DNA of 50,375 bases from SAR202 cluster bacterium bin127 (GTDB taxonomy: Bacteria; Chloroflexota; Dehalococcoidia; Lucifugimonadales; Lucifugimonadaceae), in assembly GCA_002239045.1 (NCBI GenBank), contig MPNN01000014.1:1-50375 (forward strand). Direction: 5' to 3'. A program made the translations under genes and the position numbers. Under the pieces are notes generated by a model. It had not been told where the DNA came from and ran no database searches. It saw only the letters and a program-made list of their open reading frames with translations. Below, piece after piece: positions 26,853 to 35,745 of this stretch. Each line of letters opens with the position of its first letter. Positions within the stretch are counted from its first letter, which is position 1.

Positions 26853-26885
26853 CCAAGACTCCACAACGCCGATCGCGATCCCACA
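26853..26885 (-). repeat. Coding-like fragment, copy 1
   Basis: CCAAGACTCCACAA plus a similar following stretch (GATCGCGATCCCACA) matches 28292-28324. Read on the minus strand, both encode CGIAI-(x)-VESW (here RLCGIAIGVVESW, there LNCGIAIQIVESW). The two fragments flank rnd. They look like remnants of one gene family or a duplicated target region. Confidence 0.5.
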
Positions 26886-26931
26886 CAGACGATTGATCTC
26901 CTGCAGAGGTGCTCCTCCCTTGACCGTGACG

Positions 26932-26971
26932 TAAAATCCCATATAAAGAAGTCGGAGGTTCGAATCCTCCA
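26932..26971 (+). pseudogene. Partial second copy of tRNA-Val (TAC)
   Basis: Bases 26946-26971 are identical to 25609-25634, the 3' side of the anticodon stem, the variable loop and the T arm of tRNA-Val(UAC). Upstream, TAAAATCC at 26932 matches the base string just before the intact tRNA (25552-25559). The 5' half and the acceptor end are missing. This is a decayed duplicate. The rest of 26675-27028 holds a short minus-strand coding-like fragment (see 26853-26885) and nothing else I can name. Confidence 0.75.
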
Positions 26972-27028
26972 AAACCCGACTTACTCTCTGAGTTACGGCC
27001 GCTAACACCTTGCCCTCCAATTACGAAT

Positions 27029-28165
27029 ATGAGCCAAATCGAACTGGTAAGGGATGATTCTCGCCTAACCGAAGTCGTCGAACACTTGTTGAGAACACCT
27101 AGAGTCGCTGTAGATATCGAGTCAAACGGGTTCTTCAGGTATCACGAGCGCGTCTGCTTAGTGCAACTCGCATCTGCAGAAACCGCTTTCCTCGTCGATC
27201 CCTTGCTGATAGACAATGTCCGACCGCTTGGCGGTCTTCTCGGCGACCGATCCGTGGAGAAGGTGTTCCATGCCGCCGACTATGACCTCCGCAGTTTCGA
27301 CAGAGACTGGGGATTCCGCATTAACAATGTGTTTGACACCAAGATTGCCGCTGAATTTGTTGGTGCTGAGCGGGTAGGTTTGCAGGCAGTCGTGGAGGAG
27401 TACGCTGGTGTGGTGTTGGCCAAATCTCCAAAACTCCAGCGCTCAGACTGGACCATGCGACCCTTAAAACCTGAAAAGCTGCAATATGCAGCGAACGACG
27501 TGTTGCATCTCATACGCGTCCGTAAAGCAATATCGGCCAGATTAAAGAAACTATCACGGTATGCGTGGGTCCAAGAAGAGTTCGCACGCTTGGAGAGTGT
27601 TAAACATACTGCTCCTGATCGCGAGGCGGCATTTCTTTCGGTCAAAGGTAGCCGTGATCTAGACGGAAAGGGCTTGGCCGTTCTGCGCTCCCTATTCAAA
27701 TTTCGCGAACGCGAAGCTAGACGTCGCGACCGACCAACCTTCAAGGTGATACCAGATTTTGCATTGATCACTCTATCGTCTGCCCCCTCGATCGACCTCT
27801 CGAGAGTCAAAGGCCTGGGATGGTACGGTCGCCATCCTGGCAGCAGAGGATTGAAAGACGCAATCCGCAAAGGACTCAGATCTAAACCAGTGTCTTTACC
27901 TCTGCGTAGGCGCAGTGAAGAGATTAGCAATCTAGAGAATAAAGAATTGTTCAAAACGCGCCTTAGTATCCTCAAGGCGTGGCGTAGCCAGTTAGGAAAT
28001 GAACTGCGATTGAATCCGGGCCTGCTGTGGCCTACCAAGAGTCTGGAACGACTAGCTAGGAATCCCTGTAACCTGGAATTAGAAGCTACTAGCGCTGAAG
28101 TGCGAGATTGGCAGAAGCTCCAGTTCGGAGCTAATCTGCGGCATTCTCTCGAAAAGTTGAGCTGA
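27029..28165 (+). CDS. rnd: Ribonuclease D
   Basis: 378 residues, a 3'-5' exoribonuclease of the DEDD superfamily that trims tRNA precursors. Catalytic set: VAVDIESNGF (D29, E31), VFHAADYDLRSFD, and YAANDVLHLIRVRK for the last Tyr/Asp pair. GLQAVVEEYAGVVLAKSPKLQRSDWTMRPL is the usual middle segment. Residues after about 200 form the HRDC-type helical RNA-binding tail (LAVLRSLFKFREREARRRDRPTFKVIPDFALI). The ATG at 27029 has no clear ribosome site. It lies just past the tRNA-Val islet, and related short fragments flank it on both sides. Confidence 0.93.
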   Translation: MSQIELVRDDSRLTEVVEHLLRTPRVAVDIESNGFFRYHERVCLVQLASAETAFLVDPLLIDNVRPLGGLLGDRSVEKVFHAADYDLRSFDRDWGFRINNVFDTKIAAEFVGAERVGLQAVVEEYAGVVLAKSPKLQRSDWTMRPLKPEKLQYAANDVLHLIRVRKAISARLKKLSRYAWVQEEFARLESVKHTAPDREAAFLSVKGSRDLDGKGLAVLRSLFKFREREARRRDRPTFKVIPDFALITLSSAPSIDLSRVKGLGWYGRHPGSRGLKDAIRKGLRSKPVSLPLRRRSEEISNLENKELFKTRLSILKAWRSQLGNELRLNPGLLWPTKSLERLARNPCNLELEATSAEVRDWQKLQFGANLRHSLEKLS

Positions 28166-28291
28166 GTGTCGTAAATCAGCATATCCAAACATTTCAACCA
28201 GCACCAAACACTTGCACATGGGTACATTCAACCCGCGTTTCCTCCAACCGGGTTATGCTCTGTTACCCGTGGCAACGCCAGCCTCAATCTC

Positions 28292-28324
28292 CCAAGACTC
28301 CACAATCTGGATCGCAATTCCACA
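28292..28324 (-). repeat. Coding-like fragment, copy 2
   Basis: Partner of 26853-26885; 14 bases are identical (CCAAGACTCCACAA) and the similarity continues for about 18 more. On the minus strand it reads LNCGIAIQIVESWE. The rest of 28166-28390 holds nothing recognisable. Confidence 0.5.
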
Positions 28325-28390
28325 GTTCAAACATCTCGGCATCAGAGAACACTCGTCCCGGATCGCCATTGATGGCTTCCAGCGTTCATT

Positions 28391-29014
28391 ATGAGCGAGA
28401 ACATCCCCAATTACAGACCACCGCCTTTGGAAGCGTACTCTAGAGTCACTAATCCCGAACGATTCCAAGCGCTCATCCCGGCGGTATTGACCATAGCCGA
28501 TCAGCTCGAGCAGACTTACGACGTTCGACGCGTGGAGAAACTCGGCATTGATCCGCAGATAGAGCGTGAGCCCTTTGACGGGCAACAGTCCACAATCAGC
28601 CTCAAACCTCGCAACCGACGCGCGGCCCCTATAACCATCGCTTTTTCATCTTTCCCTGGAATCCACGCGCGCTTCGGTAAGTGGACAAGGGATGCGTACC
28701 CGGGATGCGGTTGCGATGCTTGTGACGAAACCGCCGAATCCGAGATCAAGCGACTTAAGGACATGATCCACAACGTGACGCGCGGACGATTTCGCGAGGC
28801 GAAAGGCGAACCACGCATTCCGCGCTATGGCAAAACATGGTACGCGCAAGAGAATTGGGCGCGTCCCATCCCGACAAGCTACAAAGCTTTATCGAGATAC
28901 GTAAGTGGGGCAAGTAGCGCTTCGATACCCGCTACTAGAGGAATCACGAATTGGCGCATCTTCAGGAAAAAGGTACAAGAATTCAACTGGCAACCTTGGC
29001 CGCTACGTAGTTGA
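28391..29014 (+). CDS. DUF6226-like protein
   Basis: 207 residues. The order of motifs fits the DUF6226 pattern as I recall it: VTNPERFQALIPAVLTIADQLEQTYDVRRVE, ISLKPRNRRAAPITIAFSSFPGIHARFGKWTRDAYPGCGCDACDE, and IKRLKDMIHNVTRGRFREA. The CGCDAC motif suggests a bound metal or disulfide. The C-terminal 60 residues are basic and aromatic without a known motif. The ATG at 28391 lacks a ribosome site. The family name rests on memory of its motif pattern. Confidence 0.6.
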   Translation: MSENIPNYRPPPLEAYSRVTNPERFQALIPAVLTIADQLEQTYDVRRVEKLGIDPQIEREPFDGQQSTISLKPRNRRAAPITIAFSSFPGIHARFGKWTRDAYPGCGCDACDETAESEIKRLKDMIHNVTRGRFREAKGEPRIPRYGKTWYAQENWARPIPTSYKALSRYVSGASSASIPATRGITNWRIFRKKVQEFNWQPWPLRS

Positions 29015-29036
29015 GCATTTGCCGAAACCCGGCGTC

Positions 29037-30410
29037 TCAACTCCCTCTACTACCCCAAGCACGCTCCAACACCCGCCCAAAAGCCTCCACAAACCCATCC
29101 AACTCCGCATACGAGTGCGCCGCCGAAACATTGCCCGCGCACTTGCTCGACAGCAAGTATCCCTCGTTCATCATCCCCATGAACACCATCTCCAGCAAAT
29201 CGCTGTCATTCGTCGCGTACGACCGGTAGTCGCGAACCGCTTCAGGCGTCGCCTGAATGCCGAACAATGACGCCGCGCCTGTCACGCCCATCGGCGCCTC
29301 GATCTCCGCGATCACGTCTCGTAGTTTCTGCCTCAGGTAGTCGCCCTTCTTCCCCAAGTCTTCATACACATCCACCGACAACTCCCGCAACGTCGCAACC
29401 CCCGCCGCCGCCGTCATGGGATTACCGTTGAACGTCCCGGCGTGCGACACCTGCGGACCACCCGACTGGCTCGGGTCCCACATCGACATGACGTCTTGAC
29501 GACCTCCGAACGCGCCGACAGGTAAGCCACCGCCGATCACTTTTCCGAAACACGTCAAGTCTGGCGTCACTCCGTAATACTCCTGCGCGCCGCCGCGCGA
29601 TGCCCGAAACGCGATCACCTCGTCGAAAATTAGCAGGATCCCCAGATCCGACGTCAGCCGACGCAATCCCTCCAAAAATTCCGGCTCCGCTGGCACCATC
29701 CCGCACTGACCGTTGATCGGCTCCACAATTACCGCCGCCAACTCGTCGGCATGAGTCCGAATCACCTGCTCGGCATTCTCCAAATCGTTATACGGCATGA
29801 TTACGATCTCATCCGCCGACCGCGGCGTCATCCCACGCGTCATCAATACCGCATCCGGCGACTCTCCATCACCGGCCAATCCCACATCCGGCGTCACGCT
29901 GATCTGAACCGCATCATGATTCCCGTGGTACGCACCCTCACACTTAGCCAACATGGTCTTGCCAGAAAACGCACGCGCCGCCCGGATCGCGTTCAGCGTC
30001 GCCTCTGTCCCCGAATTCACAAACCGCACCTTGTCCAACGATGGCACGCGCTCACACATCAATTCCCCCCACTCGACCACCAACGGCGTCGGCGCTGGAT
30101 AAGAAACTCCTCGCTCCAATTGCTCCCGCAATGCATCGATCACCGCCGGATGCCGATGCCCCAGAATCAGCGTGGTCATATTGTTGATGAAATCGACCCG
30201 CTCATTCCCGTCCACATCAACGATCTTCGACCCTTCGGCCCTCGACACATAGATCGGGAACGGACCCCAGAAAATCGAGTTCCGAGTATCTCCACCCGGC
30301 AACCATCGCTTCGCTTCCTCATGCTTAGCCGACGACCCGCCGTTCAAACCAACGTAGCGCGCCCGCTCAGCCCGCAACGAATCAGAAATCTCTTGCTTTG
30401 CCATGCGCAT
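29037..30410 (-). CDS. Class III aminotransferase (glutamate-1-semialdehyde mutase-like)
   Basis: 457 residues of a PLP enzyme. Signatures: WLPGGDTRNSIFWGPFPIYVSRAEGSKIVDVDGNERVDFINNMTTLILGH, RFVNSGTEATLNAIRAARAF, YHGNHD, LLIFDEVIAFRASRGG, and the PLP lysine in CFGKVIGGGLPVGAFGG. The layout is that of HemL-like aminomutases, but it sits in a catabolic run downstream of ETF and a sulfatase, so it more likely acts on an amino acid or amine. It is the last gene of the block starting at etfB, 62 bases after the sulfatase. Confidence 0.88.
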   Translation of the reverse strand: MRMAKQEISDSLRAERARYVGLNGGSSAKHEEAKRWLPGGDTRNSIFWGPFPIYVSRAEGSKIVDVDGNERVDFINNMTTLILGHRHPAVIDALREQLERGVSYPAPTPLVVEWGELMCERVPSLDKVRFVNSGTEATLNAIRAARAFSGKTMLAKCEGAYHGNHDAVQISVTPDVGLAGDGESPDAVLMTRGMTPRSADEIVIMPYNDLENAEQVIRTHADELAAVIVEPINGQCGMVPAEPEFLEGLRRLTSDLGILLIFDEVIAFRASRGGAQEYYGVTPDLTCFGKVIGGGLPVGAFGGRQDVMSMWDPSQSGGPQVSHAGTFNGNPMTAAAGVATLRELSVDVYEDLGKKGDYLRQKLRDVIAEIEAPMGVTGAASLFGIQATPEAVRDYRSYATNDSDLLEMVFMGMMNEGYLLSSKCAGNVSAAHSYAELDGFVEAFGRVLERAWGSRGS

Positions 30411-30472
30411 ATACTAACCTCGAACACCCTCAAGAGTTCCCCTCTTTTCGGAAGGGCTAGGGTGAGGCGAAA

Positions 30473-31933
30473 CTACATCACGGGCGGATGCGGAAACTCC
30501 CTCATCCAGCTTTCACGACCGAATCCCGGATCCTGCGACATATCGCCATGCTGAGCCAACCGATCCTGCGAAGCTGCCTCGATCGATGTCATCACTTCCT
30601 CGAACAATTCGCCCTCCAACCGATGCCGAACATCCGCATAGGCCGGATCATCCAACAGATTCTTCTGCTCCTGAGGATCGTTCTCGATGTCGAACAGCAA
30701 CGCCTCACCCGACTTATACCGATGCAACTTGAATCTGCCGTCGTAGTTCATCCATCCATCCGTCAGCATCCCGAAGATCCGGTCCCGACCAACATCCCCT
30801 GGCATCCCTTCGCCCGGCAACGGCTTGGCATCGTACCAGATCGGTAGATCGACACCAGCCCAGCTCAGCATTGACGCTGTAACATCTCGCAACTCAACCA
30901 AGTCCTCAACCACTTGGCCACCCTCAACACCCGGTCCCATCGCCACGAACGGTATACGAATCGCAGACTCGAAGAACGAAGCCTTACCGATCAGATTGTG
31001 GTCACCCAGATAGTCTCCATGGTCTGACGCCAACACGATATACGTGTTTTCCAACAGCCCCTGCCGCTCCAACGCCTCCAAAATCGACCCTACCTCGTAA
31101 TCGATCTGTTGCACCAGACCCGAGTAGTGCCTCCGAATCGTTACCTTCGTCTCATCTGGAAACTCCTCGTAATCGACCCCGTTCCAAGGTCGCCGATTGC
31201 CCGAAACATTCGTCTCCCTCAAACTCGGATGGTGACCCTGAACCTCCGGTGCCGCCGCTGGCAACCGGCTTTCATCAACACCCTCCAAAAACCGATCATT
31301 CAGATCATACGGGCAGTGCGGCCCTGGAAATCCCACCATCATCGCAAACGGGCCCTCGCCACCGTACCGGTCGATGAACTTCACCGCTTCCGAACCCACG
31401 AAATGATCCCACGAATGCTCCCACGGAATGTCGTGAATCACCGCCCCCTTGTTCTCGTGATACCCGTCCATCTCATCGCCATGCAACTTCCGCAAACCGT
31501 GCTTCTTCAAATAGTGGTAGTAGTCGTCCCGCACGTGCAACCACCGTTTGTCCTCGCATATCACCCGATACTGGAAGCCTCGACGCTCGTCCCACGGGTA
31601 GAAATGCATCTTCCCGATGCCCGCAGTGTAGTAGCCCGCATCATTCAAGATCTCCGGCCAAGTCTGTATTCCGGCCTCCCGCCAATCACCGCGCAAGTTC
31701 TGCGTATTGTTGGTTACCCCGTTGCGGATGGCATTCGCACCCGTCAGCAACGCCGTCCGAGCCGGCACACAGACTGGCGATTGCGAAAACCCGTTCGCAT
31801 ACCGCACACCCTCACGCGCGATCCGATCGATGTTCGGCGTCTTCAACCAGTCCGCACCGTAGCATCCTGCGAAGTCCGCTCGGAACTGGTCAGGGAATAG
31901 AAAAACGATATTCGGCCGATCTCCGCTGCTCAT
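30473..31933 (-). CDS. Sulfatase family hydrolase
   Basis: 486 residues. The start, RPNIVFLFPDQFRADFAGCYG, gives the first metal ligands. The active-site C55-V-P-A-R59 matches the CxPxR signature, in which Cys becomes formylglycine. Later parts are GIGKMHF, FPGPHCPYD, and TYIVLASDHGDYLGDHNLIGKASFFESAIRIPFVAMGPG with the second metal set. No signal peptide is seen, so it appears cytosolic. It may act on a sulfate or phosphonate ester or on an organosulfonate derivative. It follows etfA by 15 bases, with GGGAG seven bases before its ATG. Confidence 0.9.
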   Translation of the reverse strand: MSSGDRPNIVFLFPDQFRADFAGCYGADWLKTPNIDRIAREGVRYANGFSQSPVCVPARTALLTGANAIRNGVTNNTQNLRGDWREAGIQTWPEILNDAGYYTAGIGKMHFYPWDERRGFQYRVICEDKRWLHVRDDYYHYLKKHGLRKLHGDEMDGYHENKGAVIHDIPWEHSWDHFVGSEAVKFIDRYGGEGPFAMMVGFPGPHCPYDLNDRFLEGVDESRLPAAAPEVQGHHPSLRETNVSGNRRPWNGVDYEEFPDETKVTIRRHYSGLVQQIDYEVGSILEALERQGLLENTYIVLASDHGDYLGDHNLIGKASFFESAIRIPFVAMGPGVEGGQVVEDLVELRDVTASMLSWAGVDLPIWYDAKPLPGEGMPGDVGRDRIFGMLTDGWMNYDGRFKLHRYKSGEALLFDIENDPQEQKNLLDDPAYADVRHRLEGELFEEVMTSIEAASQDRLAQHGDMSQDPGFGRESWMREFPHPPVM

Positions 31934-31948
31934 CTCGATACTCCCATG

Positions 31949-32932
31949 TCAATCTAGCTCCGCGACCGCGGCCGTGAACGCCGGTAACACCTTCGCCCAA
32001 TCGCCGACCACGCCATACCGAGCGTGCGAAAAGATGTTCGCCTCCCGGTCCTTGTCAATCGCCACGATGTTCCGAGCCGACGAGCATCCCGCCATGTGCT
32101 GACTCGCACCCGAGATGCCCACCGTGATATATGTCGTCGGACTAATACTCTTCCCGGTCAATCCGACCTGATGCGAATGATCGATCCACCCCGCATCACA
32201 AGCCGCGCGACTCGCACCCAACGCCGCATTCAACAATCCGCACAACTCCCGTAAATTCTCAAACGGCTCCGGACCACCAAGTCCCCGACCGCCGGAAACC
32301 ACTACATCCGCCTGTTCCAACGGAATCCCTTCACCCGCCTCCGATACGGTCTCAACCAAAACCGGAACCGCGCCCGAAACACTGACCCCCGACACATCGA
32401 CGCGCTCCACCTCTGGTATGCCATCCGCAACCTCCGCCTCGAACGCACCAGGGCGAACCGAGACTACCTGCAACCCATCACCTGGGAACTCATACACCGC
32501 CAACGCGTTACCGCCATGCACCGGACGCGTAACTGCAACCCGACCCGTACTCGGATTGACGGCCAGATCGATGCAATCCGCAGCCAGCCCAGCGCCAAAC
32601 CGTGCCGCCACTCGTGCACTCACGACCGAACCAGCATCCGTCTTGGCCAACATGACTGAACTCGGTTCCAACTGCGCAACAGCCTCGCACACCAACTCCG
32701 ACAACAACGAGTAGACACCGTCAACTCCGTCATCTGCCGCATCTGGGTGCTCCAACAGAATCACGTTCCCAACTCCCACATTCTCGAGCGCGCCAACGTC
32801 GAACGCGTCATCTACGGCCAAACACAGCGATGCATCCCGGTCGATCTGTCCGGCAGCATTCACCAATTGCCGAACCGTCGGATGCAATCCACCATCAATA
32901 ACCTCCCCTACGATCAAAACGCCAGAGCTCAT
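31949..32932 (-). CDS. etfA: Electron transfer flavoprotein subunit alpha
   Basis: 327 residues. The C-terminal FAD domain has VVSGGRGLGGPEPFENLRELCGLLNAALGASRAACDAGWIDHSHQVGLTGKSISPTTYITVGISGASQHMAGCSSARNIVAIDKDREANIF, the canonical ETF-alpha signature. It passes electrons from acyl-CoA or other dehydrogenases to the quinone pool together with EtfB. The ATG overlaps the etfB stop by four bases (ATGA at 32929-32932), so the two are translationally coupled. The neighbouring sulfatase and aminotransferase point to a catabolic role. Confidence 0.95.
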   Translation of the reverse strand: MSSGVLIVGEVIDGGLHPTVRQLVNAAGQIDRDASLCLAVDDAFDVGALENVGVGNVILLEHPDAADDGVDGVYSLLSELVCEAVAQLEPSSVMLAKTDAGSVVSARVAARFGAGLAADCIDLAVNPSTGRVAVTRPVHGGNALAVYEFPGDGLQVVSVRPGAFEAEVADGIPEVERVDVSGVSVSGAVPVLVETVSEAGEGIPLEQADVVVSGGRGLGGPEPFENLRELCGLLNAALGASRAACDAGWIDHSHQVGLTGKSISPTTYITVGISGASQHMAGCSSARNIVAIDKDREANIFSHARYGVVGDWAKVLPAFTAAVAELD

Positions 32933-33732
32933 ATCAACTTCGCCTCCCGCAATCGCAAAGCCAGCAACCGACCTGCATCAGCCTCATCTTCACCCTCGAT
33001 AAATTCAACTGTCGACTCGGAAACCGGAACGAATAGCCGAGTCATCGCCAACCTGCCATCATTCGCTACATCGCCGATCCCGAGGTCGGCGATCGTTCGT
33101 GTCTCGGGTCGTTTCCTAGTGGCCGCCATGATGCCGCGAAGGTTGGCGTACCTGGCCTCGCCAAGCTCGTTCGTAACCGTCATTACCGCTGGCATCGGAC
33201 ATTCAATCCGTTGGCAACCGCCCTCGGCCACACGCTCGACTTCAAAAGAATCGCCATCTTCGCTCATCGTGAGGTTTCGGACCAATGTAACCAAGGGAAC
33301 CGACATCAACTCGCTCAACATAATCGGAACATGCGCTTGGTCCCAATCTGACGCCTGCCTGCCTGCCAAAACCAAATCTGCACCGCCATCCTGTTCGATC
33401 GCCGCCGCCAACACTCGTGCCGTCCCAAGTGCATCCAGAGAATCTGACTCCTCATCATCCACCAAAACCAACCGGTCCGCACCGATCGCCAACGGCTTTT
33501 TCATCACATCTAAAGCAAACGCGTTACCCACTGAAAAGATCACGATCTCACACTCGACCCCAGCATCTCGCAACCGTAATGCCGCCTCCACCGCGTTCAT
33601 ATCGAATCCGTTGACGATCGGTGGCACTCCCGCGGGCGGAACCACCTGCAACCCATCCTCATCCACCTTGAATTGCGACGGCGGAATGTCCGTGTCGGGA
33701 ACCTGCTTTGCGCAGACTGCTATCTTCAACAT
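32929..33732 (-). CDS. etfB: Electron transfer flavoprotein subunit beta
   Basis: 267 residues. It starts LKIAVCAKQVPDTDIPPSQFKVDEDGLQVVPP, the usual EtfB N-terminus with its VKQVPDT motif. NGFDMNAVEAALRLRDAG follows, then LGTARVLAAAIEQDGGADLVLAGRQASDWDQAHVPIMLSELMSVPLVT, the AMP-binding signature region. It forms the FAD/AMP heterodimer with EtfA. ATG at 33732. First gene of the minus-strand run etfB-etfA-sulfatase-aminotransferase. Confidence 0.95.
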   Translation of the reverse strand: MLKIAVCAKQVPDTDIPPSQFKVDEDGLQVVPPAGVPPIVNGFDMNAVEAALRLRDAGVECEIVIFSVGNAFALDVMKKPLAIGADRLVLVDDEESDSLDALGTARVLAAAIEQDGGADLVLAGRQASDWDQAHVPIMLSELMSVPLVTLVRNLTMSEDGDSFEVERVAEGGCQRIECPMPAVMTVTNELGEARYANLRGIMAATRKRPETRTIADLGIGDVANDGRLAMTRLFVPVSESTVEFIEGEDEADAGRLLALRLREAKLI

Positions 33733-33911
33733 GCTTTACCTGTCAAAACCCCCTAGATGGACGTTCCGTCCGCTGAAGCGCCGGCTTTCGCCGGATTGAC
33801 GGACTTCAATTCTAACCATTCGCCCCATAGGCTAAAACCGCTCTCGAATTCCTCACGTATGATTCAACGAATCTGCTTCCTGCAAACACACGTAGTCAAG
33901 GAGTGCAACCA

Positions 33912-34595
33912 ATGAAAACTCGCTTTGTCGGAGTGGTCGCAGCCTTCGCCGCGATCGTAGTTGTATTCGCAGTCGTGGTCTTGACCATAGCGGCGATCCA
34001 AGATTACCAAGAGAACAAGGGCCAGTCTTTCATCGAGCGTGCTGCCGGCATCGTAGGCATTGGGACCTTGACGGAAGATGTTGCCCAAGTCACGGTAGAG
34101 GTCGACGATGGAGATGTTGACGAACTAGAGAAGAGATCATCCGATCCGCCCGACATTTTCCGCTTCTTCGGCCGGTCTGAGGACAACGAGGAATGGTTGG
34201 ACGACCTGCTAGAACGCGAATGGCCCGACAGAGAGTACGAGTACAGGTTCGAAGACCGTCTAGATCGTTCAACGGAACGCTTGCCGTTCGAAAGTTTCGA
34301 GGAATTGCCGTTTAGCAGATTCGATTTCGAGGGGCCTTGGGGATCCGATTGGGTAGAGGAGTTTGTTGAGCGAGGGTGGATAACGGAGGAGGATGCCGAC
34401 GAATTCAAGTCGTGGTTTGATGACCTGCCGGATTCATTCGATAGAGGGATGCCAAGTTTTTCCGGCGACCGCGAGTTTGAATTCGATAGCGATGATGGGC
34501 GTTTCCGTTTCCGATGGCGTTGGGACAAACCAGACGACGATTGGTTTTTTGAATCCGATCCGGAGTACGACAAGGATGCCGAGAACGGCATCTAG
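33912..34595 (+). CDS. Membrane-anchored acidic, aromatic low-complexity protein
   Basis: 227 residues. An N-terminal hydrophobic helix (residues about 4-28) is followed by a long stretch rich in Asp, Glu, Arg, Phe and Trp (for example FRFFGRSEDNEEWLDDLLEREWPDREYEYRF and DDGRFRFRWRWDKPDDDWFF). No known domain. The ATG at 33912 is chosen over the in-frame GTG at 33903 because AAGGAG lies at 33898-33903, eight bases before it. The last four bases overlap the 3' end of the convergent enolase-superfamily gene. It is likely an exported, charged protein of unknown function. Confidence 0.65.
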   Translation: MKTRFVGVVAAFAAIVVVFAVVVLTIAAIQDYQENKGQSFIERAAGIVGIGTLTEDVAQVTVEVDDGDVDELEKRSSDPPDIFRFFGRSEDNEEWLDDLLEREWPDREYEYRFEDRLDRSTERLPFESFEELPFSRFDFEGPWGSDWVEEFVERGWITEEDADEFKSWFDDLPDSFDRGMPSFSGDREFEFDSDDGRFRFRWRWDKPDDDWFFESDPEYDKDAENGI

Positions 34596-35734
34596 TCGTG
34601 AGCTATGTCCCGCCGTTCCCATCCTGACTTAAACATGCGCAGGAAGTTCGACTTGCCATAGGGATGCTTTGCGGCCTCCACCTCGTCCAACTCGACGCCG
34701 AAGCCCGGCGTGTCCGGGATCCGCAGTTGGCCATCTTGGACTCGTTCAAATCCGTGGAGAACGTCTGACACCCAAGGCTCCAAGAAGTCGTCAAAACACT
34801 CCTGGATGTAGATGTTTGGGGTGACGGCGTCGATGTGCAGGGCGATCATTGTCTTCAACGGGCTTTCTGCGTTGTGAGGGGCGAGTTGAGCGTGGTGGGC
34901 GCGAGCCATTCCGGCGATCTGGAGGGTCCGCCAAACACCGCCTACTCCGAGAGGTTCCGGGTTGATGATGTCGGTAACGTCCGCGTTTAGGAAGCGAGCG
35001 AAATCGTGTAACTCGTGCATCCGTTCGCCGGCGATGACACGGACAGGTACGCGCTTCGCAACCTCGATCAACGCATCGACATCGTTCGATAACACCGGCG
35101 TCTCGAACCACGTGACGTCGAACTCTTCGAGCCAGTTGCCGATCTCGATCGCCGCGCCAACGCTGAACCGATCGTGGGCCTCGATCATGATCTCGACGTC
35201 ATCGCCGACGGCTTCTCTAACCGCTCTCAACAACGCCTGAACCTCGCGCGTCTCCGACTTGCTCAGCGCCAGATACGCGGTCCCGAACGGATCGAGCTTC
35301 AACGCGGTGTAACCCTTAGCCACAACTTGAGAGGCACTTTCTGCAAACCCCTCCGGCGTCCGTGGCCCCGAATACCATCCATTCGCGTAAACCCTGATGT
35401 CGTCGCGCACTTTGCCACCGAGCAAGCGATGAATAGGTTCGTTCAACGATTTACCGAGGATGTCCCAACACGCCATCTCGATCCCCGACATCTCACGGTT
35501 GATGTTCAGAAACCCGGCAAGATATAGCTCGTTCCAGATAGCGTGGATGTCGCGCGGGTCACGCCCGATCACTAGGTGCTTAACCTCTTCAACCGCCGCA
35601 ACCGTCGGCTGTGTGCTCAAACCACCCGTCGCCTCGCCAAGTCCTCGGAAACCGTCATCGGTGTCTACAACTACGTAAATCCAGTTCTTCCACGGGTTGC
35701 CGACTACGACGGTTCGGATATCGGTGATCTTCAT
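34592..35734 (-). CDS. Mandelate racemase / enolase superfamily dehydratase
   Basis: 380 residues. It opens MKITDIRTVVVGNPWKNWIYVVV and has the barrel motifs of the mandelate-racemase subgroup: the KLDPFG lysine, then IMIEAHDRF, TWFETPV and IAGERMH for the three metal ligands, and QLAPHNAESPL with the catalytic His. This arrangement is typical of sugar-acid dehydratases such as galactonate dehydratase; the substrate is not predictable. It follows the CoA-transferase gene by 11 bases on the same strand. A decayed relative is at 7298-7611. Confidence 0.92.
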   Translation of the reverse strand: MKITDIRTVVVGNPWKNWIYVVVDTDDGFRGLGEATGGLSTQPTVAAVEEVKHLVIGRDPRDIHAIWNELYLAGFLNINREMSGIEMACWDILGKSLNEPIHRLLGGKVRDDIRVYANGWYSGPRTPEGFAESASQVVAKGYTALKLDPFGTAYLALSKSETREVQALLRAVREAVGDDVEIMIEAHDRFSVGAAIEIGNWLEEFDVTWFETPVLSNDVDALIEVAKRVPVRVIAGERMHELHDFARFLNADVTDIINPEPLGVGGVWRTLQIAGMARAHHAQLAPHNAESPLKTMIALHIDAVTPNIYIQECFDDFLEPWVSDVLHGFERVQDGQLRIPDTPGFGVELDEVEAAKHPYGKSNFLRMFKSGWERRDIAHD

Positions 35735-35745
35735 ATCTCAGTTTT

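Noticed and set aside
33764..33800. Further REP-like copy upstream of etfB (CGCCGGCTTTCGCCGGATTGACGG)
   Set aside because: Only half of the family pattern is present; a short weak copy also occurs near 45243-45270. Not listed as features.
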